From the NCBI GenBank assembly GCA_964578885.1, contig CAZOEO010000004.1, positions 130,482 to 194,481 of the forward strand: DNA of 64,000 bases, written 5' to 3'. This document shows positions 26,502 through 34,125 of the stretch, in pieces (within the stretch, counting starts at the first letter, position 1; every line of letters begins with the position of its first letter). The stretch is from CAZRHR01 sp964578885. Lineage in GTDB: Bacteria > Bacteroidota > Bacteroidia > CAIKAF01. Position numbers and translations under genes: made by a program. The notes beneath the pieces are model-generated. The model saw only the letters and a program-made list of their open reading frames with translations. It did not search any database and was not told where the DNA came from.

Positions 26502-27258
26502 AAAACGATTTAAAAATATCAAACACCATGCGGCGGGTTCCAACAATAGGTAAGGCCAGTGATTTTCCCATTTCACCGGGATAAGAAAGGATGGCCTGGG
26601 CGGAATCCGCTGCACAATCTGGATGAAAAGTTAGACTTTCTGTTAGTTTCATTTTACCATCTGGAGAAATGGTATATACATCCTGACGGCTTGGTGAGCA
26701 CCGATGGTCGAAAAAGCGACAAACGAGTCCACGGCCGTCGTGTAAGACTTCTGGACTGAACAATGGCCCGGGGAGTGCTGTAATGGCACCTTGTTGGAGG
26801 AAGAAAATATGTGTCGGCGTATTTCCATACTCGTCTGCCCGGCCGTAAAGCCAAAGTTCTTGCTTTTGGTCCTGGTTGATGTCTTCGGCATGGATGGAAA
26901 CGATACAGGGTATACCGGAAAGTTTTGAAACAAGGTCACATTTTCTTTCTTCTTTTAGCCGAAAGATGACCAGGCTGCTGTCTGCGAAACCGGCCATGGC
27001 GAAGGTTTCATTTTCCCACGTATACCTTAGCGCAAAGGTTTGTTGAATGGAATCTGCCAGAAAGAGGGAATCCAAACCAGGTTGCTCACAAATCCAAACG
27101 TCTGGTGCGCCTGGAATAATGGGTGCCGGGGTAGCGGGCGGGGGAGAGCTGGTGCCTGAACGATACACGGAAGCCCGGTTTTGACTTGGGGCAATGGGTG
27201 TTGTGCGACAAGCGATTAAAACCATAAAAAGAAATCCAATCCCCAAAAAGCGCTGCAT
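26494..27258 (-). CDS. hypothetical lipoprotein
   Basis: 254 residues. Lipobox VLIAC with Cys17, then a Ser/Pro/Ala-rich linker (about 30-50). The mature part holds short repeats of beta strands, including EDINQDQKQELWLYG, which resembles a single FG-GAP/VCBS-type calcium loop. Several Cys residues (CDLVSK, GIPCIV, VCRFFDHRC) suggest disulfides. It overlaps the oligopeptidase start by 8 bases and probably leads this three-gene operon. Function not known. Confidence 0.68.
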   Translation of the reverse strand: MQRFLGIGFLFMVLIACRTTPIAPSQNRASVYRSGTSSPPPATPAPIIPGAPDVWICEQPGLDSLFLADSIQQTFALRYTWENETFAMAGFADSSLVIFRLKEERKCDLVSKLSGIPCIVSIHAEDINQDQKQELWLYGRADEYGNTPTHIFFLQQGAITALPGPLFSPEVLHDGRGLVCRFFDHRCSPSRQDVYTISPDGKMKLTESLTFHPDCAADSAQAILSYPGEMGKSLALPIVGTRRMVFDIFKSFYE

Positions 27259-27706
27259 GGAACTATGATGATTTGCTCAAAAATACACAGAATCCCTCAT
27301 TGATGGGTAAAGTGGTGTGTAATTGGTGGACGATTTAGAGGGTTTGAGATTTTGGAGAAAGGTAAGGAGTTATCAACGCAGAGGGCGCGGAGGTGTTGAG
27401 GAATGGTTTGAGTTGGGAAAACGCAGAGGGCGTGGAGGTGTTGAGGAATGGTTTGAGTTGGGAAAACGCAAAGGGCGCAGAGGGGCTTGAAATGATGCAA
27501 AGAACCGAGGGAATTTGCTATGGGTGCGAGGTTAGGTGGGGGAGTCTATGGATGAGGGAGAAATGAATTAGATTTTAAAATGGGGATGCACAGCATGTTG
27601 AACACACTCAACGGTTTTGTGGGATTTCTCCTATTTTTCTTTAAAATGACCGGTTTTCTGTGGTGTTTTTACTTACTTTGAAGCTTCTATAAGATAAACG
27701 AACATC
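27259..27706. other. intergenic stretch between divergent genes
   Basis: About 450 bases between a minus-strand lipoprotein and fahA. It contains the 45-bp tandem repeat and otherwise AT-rich sequence; promoters of both flanking genes must lie here. No RNA gene was recognised. Confidence 0.6.
27375..27484 (+). repeat. 45-bp tandem repeat, 2.4 copies
   Basis: Units start at 27375, 27420 and 27465 (the last is partial). Each begins AACGCAGAGGGCGCGGAGG and continues with a T/G-rich half. The first part is of the AACGCAAAGGGCGCAGAG type seen as scattered spacer repeats in many environmental genomes. Confidence 0.85.
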
Positions 27707-28993
27707 ATGAAAAAGGCCGATGCCCAATTTGAAAGTTGGGTTGCAATTCCGGAAGATTCAGATTTTACTTGTTATAATCTTCCTTATGGTATTTTTACCT
27801 ATCAGGGGAAGAAGCCTAGGGTCGGAGTGGCTATTGGTACGCAAGTTTTAGATTTGGCGGCATTGCATCGTCGAGGATATCTGGATAGTTTATATGTAAA
27901 TGGAAAAGTGTTCCGGTCGAAAAAACTGAATAAGTTAATTGCTCAGGGACCAGCCGTTTGGTCGAAGCTTCGCGCATTGCTTCAGGATTTATTGCGGGCC
28001 GATAACCCCTTGTTGAGAGACGCGAGTCATTTGAACAAAATTTTGATACCACAGGAGGCGGTGGAAATGCTTTTACCCGTTTCAATTGGAGATTATACTG
28101 ATTTTTATTCGTCGATGGAACATGCCACCAATGTGGGTAAAATTTTCCGTCCAGATGGGGAGGCGTTGTTGCCTAACTGGAAGCACTTGCCGGTGGGATA
28201 TCATGGTCGCAGCGGTTCCATCATTCCGTCTGGCGTGGCGATTCGTAGACCATACGGACAAACATTGCCCGACGGCGCAAATGCACCGGTGTTTGACATC
28301 TCCAAAGCCATGGATTTTGAACTGGAAATGGGATTTGTCGTTGGTAAAGCCACGTCCTTGGGCGACAGAGTGGCCGTGGATGAGGCTTATGACCATATTT
28401 TTGGAATGATGTTGCTAAACGATTGGTCGGCACGGGATCTTCAAAAATGGGAATATGTACCCCTTGGACCTTTTTTGGGGAAAAATTTTGCGAGTTCAGT
28501 TTCTCCCTGGGTTGTGCCCATGGAAGCTTTACAGCCCTTTCGAACCGAAGCACCGGTCCAACAACCTGAGGTTCTTCCTTATTTGAAAGAAAAAGAACGC
28601 TTTACATTCGATATTCACTTACAGGTGTTTCTAGCGCCAAAAGACGGGGAAGAAAACCTGATATGCACTTCGAATTTTAAGTATTTGTATTGGACCATGC
28701 CACAACAATTGGCGCATCATACCATCAATGGCTGTAATTTGCGTTTGGCAGATTTTTATGCGTCTGGAACCATTTCCGGCTCTACTCCGGATAGCTACGG
28801 GAGCATGTTGGAACTGACCTGGCGTGGTGCCAAACCCCTTCAACTAAAGGATGGTAGCGAGCGGAAGTTTCTTCAGGATTTTGATACGGTTATTATGCGA
28901 GGTTTCGCCCAAAAAGGACCTATTCGAGTGGGTTTTGGTGAAGTGAAAACCACCCTATTGCCCGCCATACCCTGGACTGAGCCTACTGTTTAA
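27707..28993 (+). CDS. fahA: fumarylacetoacetase
   Basis: Last enzyme of tyrosine breakdown, hydrolysing fumarylacetoacetate to fumarate and acetoacetate; cytoplasmic. 428 residues, the normal length, with the small N-terminal domain then the FAH fold. Seen: DYTDFYSSMEHATNVG (Asp metal ligand and catalytic His), LPVGYHGRSGSI, DFELEMGFVVG (two Glu metal ligands), LLNDWSARDLQKWEYVPLGPFLGKNF (Asp metal ligand and catalytic Lys) and TPDSYGSMLELTW. All key residues are present. The other tyrosine genes are not in the window. lolD follows after 26 bases. Confidence 0.95.
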   Translation: MKKADAQFESWVAIPEDSDFTCYNLPYGIFTYQGKKPRVGVAIGTQVLDLAALHRRGYLDSLYVNGKVFRSKKLNKLIAQGPAVWSKLRALLQDLLRADNPLLRDASHLNKILIPQEAVEMLLPVSIGDYTDFYSSMEHATNVGKIFRPDGEALLPNWKHLPVGYHGRSGSIIPSGVAIRRPYGQTLPDGANAPVFDISKAMDFELEMGFVVGKATSLGDRVAVDEAYDHIFGMMLLNDWSARDLQKWEYVPLGPFLGKNFASSVSPWVVPMEALQPFRTEAPVQQPEVLPYLKEKERFTFDIHLQVFLAPKDGEENLICTSNFKYLYWTMPQQLAHHTINGCNLRLADFYASGTISGSTPDSYGSMLELTWRGAKPLQLKDGSERKFLQDFDTVIMRGFAQKGPIRVGFGEVKTTLLPAIPWTEPTV

Positions 28994-29019
28994 AATTACA
29001 GAATCGAGAAAAAACCTAC

Positions 29020-29682
29020 ATGAAACCCATTATAACCGCCCGGGGACTCTCCAAAACGTATGGCCAGCTTCAAGTGCTTAGGGGCATTGATGTGGATGTG
29101 TTTCCCGGTGAAATTGTGTCGATTGTAGGGCGTTCCGGTGCCGGAAAAAGCACCCTTTTACATATTTTGGGGACGCTCGATCGGCCCAATGGAGGAGAAG
29201 TACGGATTCAGGATAATCCGATTTTTCAGCTCAGCGACAAAAAGTTATGTCATTTCAGAAACCAGAGCCTTGGTTTTGTATTTCAATTTCATCACCTGCT
29301 CCCAGAGTTTACAGCGGTAGAAAATGTAGCTATGCCGGCATGGATTGGTGGCACTTCACCTTCCAAAGCCCTGGCCCGCGCAAAAATGTTATTGGAAAAA
29401 ATGGATCTGGCGGAACGAATGGACCACAAACCTGCCGCACTTTCCGGTGGAGAACAGCAACGCGTAGCGGTAGCAAGGGCTTTGATGAATAATCCTGCCG
29501 TGGTTTTTGCAGATGAACCTTCCGGGAATTTAGACACCCACAATGCCCAGAAATTACATGCGTTATTTTTGCAGTTGAGGGAAGAATTCGGGCAAACATT
29601 TGTTATTGTGACACACCATCCGGAGTTGGCGCAAATGGCTGATCGAAAACTCAGTATGGTAGACGGACATTTTACGGAATAA
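29020..29682 (+). CDS. lolD: lipoprotein-releasing ABC ATPase LolD-like
   Basis: 220 residues, the size of LolD/MacB-type ATPases. Walker A GRSGAGKS (about 37-44), Q-loop near FQFHHLLPEFTAVENV, signature LSGGEQQRVAVARA (about 141) and Walker B VVFADEPSGNLD, with His-switch THH. The family motif LLPEFTAxENVxMP is typical of LolD, which powers release of lipoproteins from the inner membrane to LolA. No LolC/E permease is near, so the permease must be encoded elsewhere; a related FtsE/MacB-type role cannot be fully excluded. Confidence 0.85.
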   Translation: MKPIITARGLSKTYGQLQVLRGIDVDVFPGEIVSIVGRSGAGKSTLLHILGTLDRPNGGEVRIQDNPIFQLSDKKLCHFRNQSLGFVFQFHHLLPEFTAVENVAMPAWIGGTSPSKALARAKMLLEKMDLAERMDHKPAALSGGEQQRVAVARALMNNPAVVFADEPSGNLDTHNAQKLHALFLQLREEFGQTFVIVTHHPELAQMADRKLSMVDGHFTE

Positions 29683-29717
29683 AAACAAATAGTGCTATAT
29701 CTTTCGGTGAAAAGTGA

Positions 29718-30428
29718 TTATTCGTCCTTTTTTCCAGAATCCATGGTTTCTGCATCTGAGAGTAAATCCGGTCTAAGTTTTTGGGTGCGCAGCAACGCTT
29801 GTTCATAACGCCAATGTGCAATTTTTTTCTCGTCGCCAGACCTTAAAATTTCAGGAACGGATAATCCATTCCACACTTCCGGGCGCGTGTATACCGGTGG
29901 AGCCAGTAGTTGATCCTGAAAAGAATCAGATAATGCAGACATTTCATCCCCCAGCACACCGGGAATCAGTCTTACTAAGGCGTCTGTAACTACTGCGGCC
30001 GCCAGTTCGCCCCCGGAGATTACGAAATCTCCGATAGAAATTTCTCTGGTGATATAGGTGTCGCGTATCCTTTGATCCATGCCCTTGTAATGCCCACAAA
30101 TGAGTAGAAAGCTGTTTTTCATGGACATTTGGTTGGCCATAGGTTGGTCGAAAGTAGCGCCATCCGGCGACATATAAATCACGTCGTCATAAGTGTTTTC
30201 GCTCAGCAAAGAATCAAGACAGGCACTCAGCGGTTCGCACCGGAGAACCATGCCACCGCCACCGCCATAAGGATAGTCATCCAATTGTTTGTGTTTTCCC
30301 AAACCAAAGTCCCTCAGGGAAATAATACGGATGTCTGCCAGACCTTTTTTTCTGGCTCTACCTACAATGGAGTGTCCTAATGGTCCTTCCAACAATTCGG
30401 GAACGACGGCTACAATATCTATCCGCAT
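29718..30428 (-). CDS. trmD: tRNA (guanine-N1)-methyltransferase TrmD
   Basis: Methylates G37 of tRNAs, preventing frameshifts. 236 residues, trefoil-knot SPOUT fold, dimeric. Seen: MRIDIVAVVPELLEGPLGHSIVGRA, YPYGGGGGMVLRCEP, ICGHYKGMDQRI, ISIGDFVISGGELAAAVVTDALVRLIPGVLG (S-adenosylmethionine knot) and YTRPEVWNGLSVPEILRSGDEKKI. In many bacteria trmD stands with rpsP, rimM and rplS; here it stands alone. The putative -7 element sits 4 bases upstream of the ATG. It converges with lolD. Confidence 0.95.
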   Translation of the reverse strand: MRIDIVAVVPELLEGPLGHSIVGRARKKGLADIRIISLRDFGLGKHKQLDDYPYGGGGGMVLRCEPLSACLDSLLSENTYDDVIYMSPDGATFDQPMANQMSMKNSFLLICGHYKGMDQRIRDTYITREISIGDFVISGGELAAAVVTDALVRLIPGVLGDEMSALSDSFQDQLLAPPVYTRPEVWNGLSVPEILRSGDEKKIAHWRYEQALLRTQKLRPDLLSDAETMDSGKKDE

Positions 30429-30432
30429 GGTG

Positions 30433-30440
30433 CAAAGGTA
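30433..30440 (-). promoter_or_regulatory. putative -7 element of trmD
   Basis: On the minus strand TACCTTTG stands 4 bases before the trmD ATG (TACCTTTGCACCATG), in the same arrangement as at recN. It predicts an almost leaderless transcript. Confidence 0.4.
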
Positions 30441-30450
30441 GTGGAAACAT

Positions 30451-30480
30451 GAAAAAGCCTGATGGTTTCCCGATCAGGCT
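30451..30480 (-). terminator. rho-independent terminator after Spy-like pair
   Basis: AGCCTGAT / ATCAGGCT stem with a 9-base loop and a five-T tail on the minus strand, 18 bases past the Spy-like gene stop. Confidence 0.82.
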
Positions 30481-30498
30481 GTGGTTTCTTTACACTTT

Positions 30499-30933
30499 TC
30501 AGGGCTTTTTTAGCCTTTCTATCATTTCTTTTTTAAAGGCTTCACTGGCTTGAATCACCCGGGCGAATGTCCGTAATCCAAGCAGGGCAATGCCCTGGAC
30601 ATGAAAATCCTTTTCCAGTTGAAGCAATGCCTCTTCTTTTTGGAATCTTTGGTTGAGCCATTCCTGAATTTGCGCATCGGAAAGGGTTTGCAAAGCGGGC
30701 AACGGACTTTTTTGCTGTTGCCGCAGCCTTCTGCGATCCAATCTGAATTGTTTTTCCAGTTTCCAGAAAGCCTCCGCCTGGCTGTCTGTGAGCTCTGCTT
30801 CCTTTTGAATAAAGGATTTACGTTCTGCATTTACATTGGCAAAGGAGGCATCTCCATCCTGTTTTTGAGAAAAACCGGAAAGAGCCAGCCACCAAAATGC
30901 GCCAATAAGCAGCAACCAATTAATCTTTGTCAT
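30499..30933 (-). CDS. secreted Spy/CpxP-like protein
   Basis: 144 residues. Signal peptide MTKINWLLLIGAFWWLALSGFSQ, then an almost entirely helical, charged mature part: AERKSFIQKEAELTDSQAEAFWKLEKQFRLDRRRLRQQ and LQKEEALLQLEKDFHVQ. This matches the periplasmic Spy/CpxP/LTxxQ type that binds unfolded proteins or senses envelope stress. ATG 30933 is used; longer frames only add out-of-pattern residues. Its start lies 14 bases inside the end of the upstream gene. It pairs with the next gene, a similar protein. Confidence 0.7.
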   Translation of the reverse strand: MTKINWLLLIGAFWWLALSGFSQKQDGDASFANVNAERKSFIQKEAELTDSQAEAFWKLEKQFRLDRRRLRQQQKSPLPALQTLSDAQIQEWLNQRFQKEEALLQLEKDFHVQGIALLGLRTFARVIQASEAFKKEMIERLKKP

Positions 30934-31348
30934 GGTGTTTTTTCTGAGCTTCCATGGCCAGTGCCAGTTTTCTGATGCCCACAGCCTTGACCAAAGAGGC
31001 ATGATATTTCCGGCGGATGGTTAATTTTTGTTCCTCCATCTGGAACCTTTGCTCCATGCGTTGCGCCAGTTCCTCATCTGTACTTTCAGCAATGGTTTTC
31101 TTAGACTTTCGTTCCGGCTTTAGGTCGCGAAGTTCTTCCCGCATCTGTTTTTTCAGGCTCCAGTATGCTTCCGCTTCGTCAGCAGTAAAACCAGCCGCCA
31201 AATTAATGGATGCTTTGTATTGTTCTTGTTTGTCGGCCCTTTCCTGACGTTGAGCTTCGGTGGGTCTTTCGCGATTTTCGCGTTGGGCCTGAACGGCATT
31301 CAGTTGCAGTGCGCCGGCCAATAGGCCAAGCATCATCATTTTTTTCAT
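30920..31348 (-). CDS. secreted Spy/CpxP-like protein
   Basis: 142 residues: signal peptide (MKKMMMLGLLAGALQLNAVQAQ), then a highly charged helical part rich in Glu, Arg and Lys, with the hallmark EAEAYWSLKKQMREELRDLKPERK. Same architecture as its neighbour (both contain a W after EAEA/QAEA), so the two are a tandem duplication. It overlaps the gene before it by 4 bases and the gene after it by 14. Likely periplasmic chaperone or stress-binding protein. Confidence 0.68.
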   Translation of the reverse strand: MKKMMMLGLLAGALQLNAVQAQRENRERPTEAQRQERADKQEQYKASINLAAGFTADEAEAYWSLKKQMREELRDLKPERKSKKTIAESTDEELAQRMEQRFQMEEQKLTIRRKYHASLVKAVGIRKLALAMEAQKKHHDKD

Positions 31349-31620
31349 GGTTGCAGATTTTGATGTGTTTCGGCCAATTCAAACCACACTTCGTGATCCA
31401 GGTATTCTTCTTGTTCCAAATAAGAAACAATTTCTTCTCTTTCCGGTCTGGATGGCGAATTCCAAGGCAAGAAAAAAAGCAATCCCATGGTCATGGGTAA
31501 CAAGGCCAAGGTGGCCCATTTTTTACTTTTTCTGCGCTGCATTCGCCGCACTACGCGGTTGGGAAGCTGCTCGAAATAGGCAGTAGTGCCAATCACCGGA
31601 TCTGAATTGTTGTTTTTCAT
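31345..31620 (-). CDS. small membrane protein
   Basis: 91 residues, MKNNNSDPVIG start; a basic stretch RRMQRRKSKKW then one hydrophobic helix (about 38-54) and an acidic tail EEIVSYLEQEEYLDHEVWFEL. Topology predicts a cytoplasmic N-terminus and a periplasmic C-terminus. In this phylum, small one-helix proteins stand between an ECF sigma factor and Spy-like genes and may act as anti-sigma factors; here no sigma gene precedes it. It overlaps the Spy-like start by 4 bases. Role inferred from context only. Confidence 0.6.
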   Translation of the reverse strand: MKNNNSDPVIGTTAYFEQLPNRVVRRMQRRKSKKWATLALLPMTMGLLFFLPWNSPSRPEREEIVSYLEQEEYLDHEVWFELAETHQNLQP

Positions 31621-31670
31621 AACCAAATCTTAGACGTACCTTTTTCCAGGAAGTTTAATGGCCGTGAAAA

Positions 31671-33107
31671 TTATTTACGCCAGGTGGACCAAAATTCTTC
31701 TACCAGGCCATTTACTTTTTTTGATGGGCAGAGGAATTGGTTCCAAAGCATAGCAAATGCCAAGGTATCCATTTCTGTAGTGACCATGTATCCGGCATAT
31801 CCCCTTACTTTCGACATACTTCCGCTCTTAGCCCAAACTTTTCCTTTTAGAGAACGAGAAGAACCTATGTTTTGTAAAGTTCCCTGCATGCCTGATTTCG
31901 GAAGCAATTGAATAAATAAGTTGCGATGTGAACTGGAATACACATACTTTAGCATTTGGGTTAAATTGGCGGGCGAAATGGCATTGTATCTGGACAAACC
32001 ACTGCCGTCTGATAAGGATAAACCGAGGGAGTCTAATCCCCGGGCCAGCCAGAACGAGGTTAAAAATTCCGGAGCTGTTTGGTTTTTCGTTTCTCCAAGA
32101 TAAATGGCCAGATGTTCTGTTATCAGGTTGTCGGAATCTTGTAAAACTTTGACCAATAATTCGGTTAAAACGGGCGAAGTCCAATTTCCAAGTATGGTTT
32201 GTGAATCAGGCGAGGGCAGGGATTCCTGAACAAGTGGAATGGAATCGATTGAAATATTTTGCTCAACCAGGGTTTGAATGAAAAATTTCCCGGCGACATA
32301 CGCCGGATTGGGCAGGCTGATTCTCAGTTTGGTTTCTTTGGTTTGATAAGGCAATGTGCCTGAAAGAATGCGGGAAAAAGATGGGTCGGTTCCGGTGATA
32401 CGGACATTCGCCGGAATGTCTTTCGCTGTTTGCGTAAGGCGATAAGTCCAAGGCATAAAGGGAAGCGACGGGTTTTGTGTAACGAGGGTGGGTGCGGTTT
32501 GGTCGGGTTTGGTTTGAAAAACCAGTTCTACGTGATTATCAGCAAAGCTAACGGGTGAAGGTGCTGCGCCATAATACCAACCCAAATCCTCCCAACTCCA
32601 ACCGGGTGAAGGTCCCCAGCGATCTGTTTTTCCGGTGCATACCACGAATTTTCCGGTGACCTGACGAATTCCTTTTTCCTCAATCCATTTCACAAAAGCT
32701 TGTTTAAGTAAGGGGGCAGCGGTGGTCGGGAACTTATTGGAGGCAAATGTGGGGTCCGCGCCTGCAAGCAGATACAAGTTCCCCTGAATCACACCATCAG
32801 GGGAAATGGCATCGCAGGTGAAAGTCGTATTGAATCGAAATTGTTTTCCAAGGACTTCCAGTGCCGCGGCTGCCGTTAAAAGTTTTAGCGTGGAGGCTGG
32901 AACAAAAGCTTTGGTAGCTTCATGTTCGAATAAAGTGCGTTTTTGGGTGAGGGAGTACACGGAAATGCCGAGCCAACTGCTACGAAGTTCCGGATCTGAA
33001 GCAATATGATGAAGCAATTGCTCAGAAGTTCGTTGCCCTGCGGTCTTTGCGGCCGTAAAATGCCAAAGTTGGCTAAAGACATAAAAAAGAAGAAAGAAAA
33101 ACCTCAT
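31671..33107 (-). CDS. dacB: D-alanyl-D-alanine carboxypeptidase/endopeptidase PBP4 (DacB)
   Basis: Low-molecular-weight penicillin-binding protein of the S13 family, 478 residues, with an N-terminal signal peptide. The catalytic SxxK is ASTLK (FVPASTLKLL), the SxN-region is SDGSGLSRYN, and the KTG-equivalent is KSGS (GKVWAKSGSMSKVRGYAGY). The large insert between SxxK and SxN typical of PBP4 is present. It trims peptidoglycan side chains and cross-links. ATG 33107 was chosen over an in-frame TTG seven codons further. Single gene; the next minus-strand gene is terminated just upstream. Confidence 0.93.
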   Translation of the reverse strand: MRFFFLLFYVFSQLWHFTAAKTAGQRTSEQLLHHIASDPELRSSWLGISVYSLTQKRTLFEHEATKAFVPASTLKLLTAAAALEVLGKQFRFNTTFTCDAISPDGVIQGNLYLLAGADPTFASNKFPTTAAPLLKQAFVKWIEEKGIRQVTGKFVVCTGKTDRWGPSPGWSWEDLGWYYGAAPSPVSFADNHVELVFQTKPDQTAPTLVTQNPSLPFMPWTYRLTQTAKDIPANVRITGTDPSFSRILSGTLPYQTKETKLRISLPNPAYVAGKFFIQTLVEQNISIDSIPLVQESLPSPDSQTILGNWTSPVLTELLVKVLQDSDNLITEHLAIYLGETKNQTAPEFLTSFWLARGLDSLGLSLSDGSGLSRYNAISPANLTQMLKYVYSSSHRNLFIQLLPKSGMQGTLQNIGSSRSLKGKVWAKSGSMSKVRGYAGYMVTTEMDTLAFAMLWNQFLCPSKKVNGLVEEFWSTWRK

Positions 33108-33125
33108 GCCCTGCAATCTTACTTT

Positions 33126-33133
33126 CAAAGGTA
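33126..33133 (-). promoter_or_regulatory. putative -7 element of dacB
   Basis: TACCTTTG on the minus strand, 18 bases before the ATG. Matches TAnnTTTG; no clear -33 partner was found. Confidence 0.35.
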
Positions 33134-33170
33134 AGGCAAAGCATTAACTTGTCTCTTCCCGTTATTAAAT

Positions 33171-33200
33171 AAAAAAGAGGAAAAGTAACCTCTTCCTCTT
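33171..33200 (-). terminator. rho-independent terminator after AT-hook-like gene
   Basis: AAGAGGAA / TTCCTCTT stem with a 10-base loop and a six-base T run on the minus strand, 20 bases beyond the stop. Confidence 0.75.
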
Positions 33201-33219
33201 GAATTAATTTTTGAAATAA

Positions 33220-33804
33220 TTATTTATTCAAATAATATTCCGGTACAATTTGATGGTCTTCTGTGAACCAATTGTTTAATCCCCAGTGATTTCTGGATAG
33301 TTTTTGGTTTTTTTCATCATATTTCACGCCGTACAAAACGCCCTTGCTTTTGAGGTTCGAAAGTACCACGTTGAAGTATTTTGTGAGGGTGGAGTAATCT
33401 TTGTCCGGATAGGCGGGAGAAAGTTTGTCGGCTAGCATATTCACATCCATCAGTCTGTTTTCCGCTTTAATCATATTGATGATGCGGCTTTCTGTGGTAG
33501 GTGCCTTCCTTTTTTTTCTCTTTCTGCCCTTGGATTTTACTTTTACCGAAGTCACTTTTTCCTTAACAGCAGATGGACTGGTTGCCATGGTTGCAAGCAT
33601 TGTATTTGTTGCATCCATTGAACCTTCAATGGCGGTTTGCTTTTTCTTTCTACCGCGTTTTGCGGGAATGGATGTACCAGCAATGGAAGCGATGCCAGAA
33701 GCAGGTGAACCTAATGAAATCATGGCCTTAAGCTCGATTAATCGGTTAATTTCTTGCTGTCGGCGATTGATTTCGTTTTGAATGATATCTAGTATTTCAA
33801 ACAT
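33220..33804 (-). CDS. AT-hook-like DNA-binding protein with winged-helix-like domain
   Basis: 194 residues. The N-terminus (about 1-30) is a short helix NEINRRQQEINRLIELKAM, likely a dimerising coiled coil. The middle (about 48-105) has two basic AT-hook-like clusters, KRGRKKK and KGRKRKKRK, separated by Ala/Thr/Met-rich linkers. The C-terminal part (TESRIINMIKAENRLMDVNMLADKL...TLTKYFNVVLSNLKSKGVLYG) reads like a winged helix. Together this suggests a nucleoid-associated or regulatory protein. Not assigned to a known family. It stands alone with its own promoter and terminator. Confidence 0.65.
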   Translation of the reverse strand: MFEILDIIQNEINRRQQEINRLIELKAMISLGSPASGIASIAGTSIPAKRGRKKKQTAIEGSMDATNTMLATMATSPSAVKEKVTSVKVKSKGRKRKKRKAPTTESRIINMIKAENRLMDVNMLADKLSPAYPDKDYSTLTKYFNVVLSNLKSKGVLYGVKYDEKNQKLSRNHWGLNNWFTEDHQIVPEYYLNK

Positions 33805-34125
33805 AGAGAATCAGCTAAAATTTCTACAAATGTATTTCAATTAAGTAAATATTAATATTAAAAAACCTGAAATAATCTTTTTTTTATGATTTTATAATTT
33901 TGTTATAAGCACTTTATTATACGTCTATTTTGTTGATAAATATATGTTTGTATTTTGTTTTAAACATTTTAGTTACTCTTCCTGATTTTTCAAATTAAAT
34001 TTTCCGATAATAAATGCAAATATTTCTGAATATCATGAATAAGCCTATATGCGCTGCCAAATAAAGGTTGCTATTTTTACCCTGAAATCCTCAGCGATCA
34101 AATTGAATTACTACAGATATTTTTA
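33805..34125. other. AT-rich divergent promoter region
   Basis: About 320 bases of very AT-rich sequence between divergently transcribed genes, with A and T runs. No repeat, RNA gene or terminator seen. Confidence 0.6.
33827..33834 (-). promoter_or_regulatory. putative -7 element of AT-hook-like gene
   Basis: TACATTTG on the minus strand, 22 bases before the ATG, matching TAnnTTTG. The upstream sequence is strongly AT-rich. Confidence 0.4.

Noticed and set aside
27297..27500. Minus-strand open frame with repeated FPTQTIPQHL
   Set aside because: It only translates the 45-bp tandem repeat; no start signal or domain.
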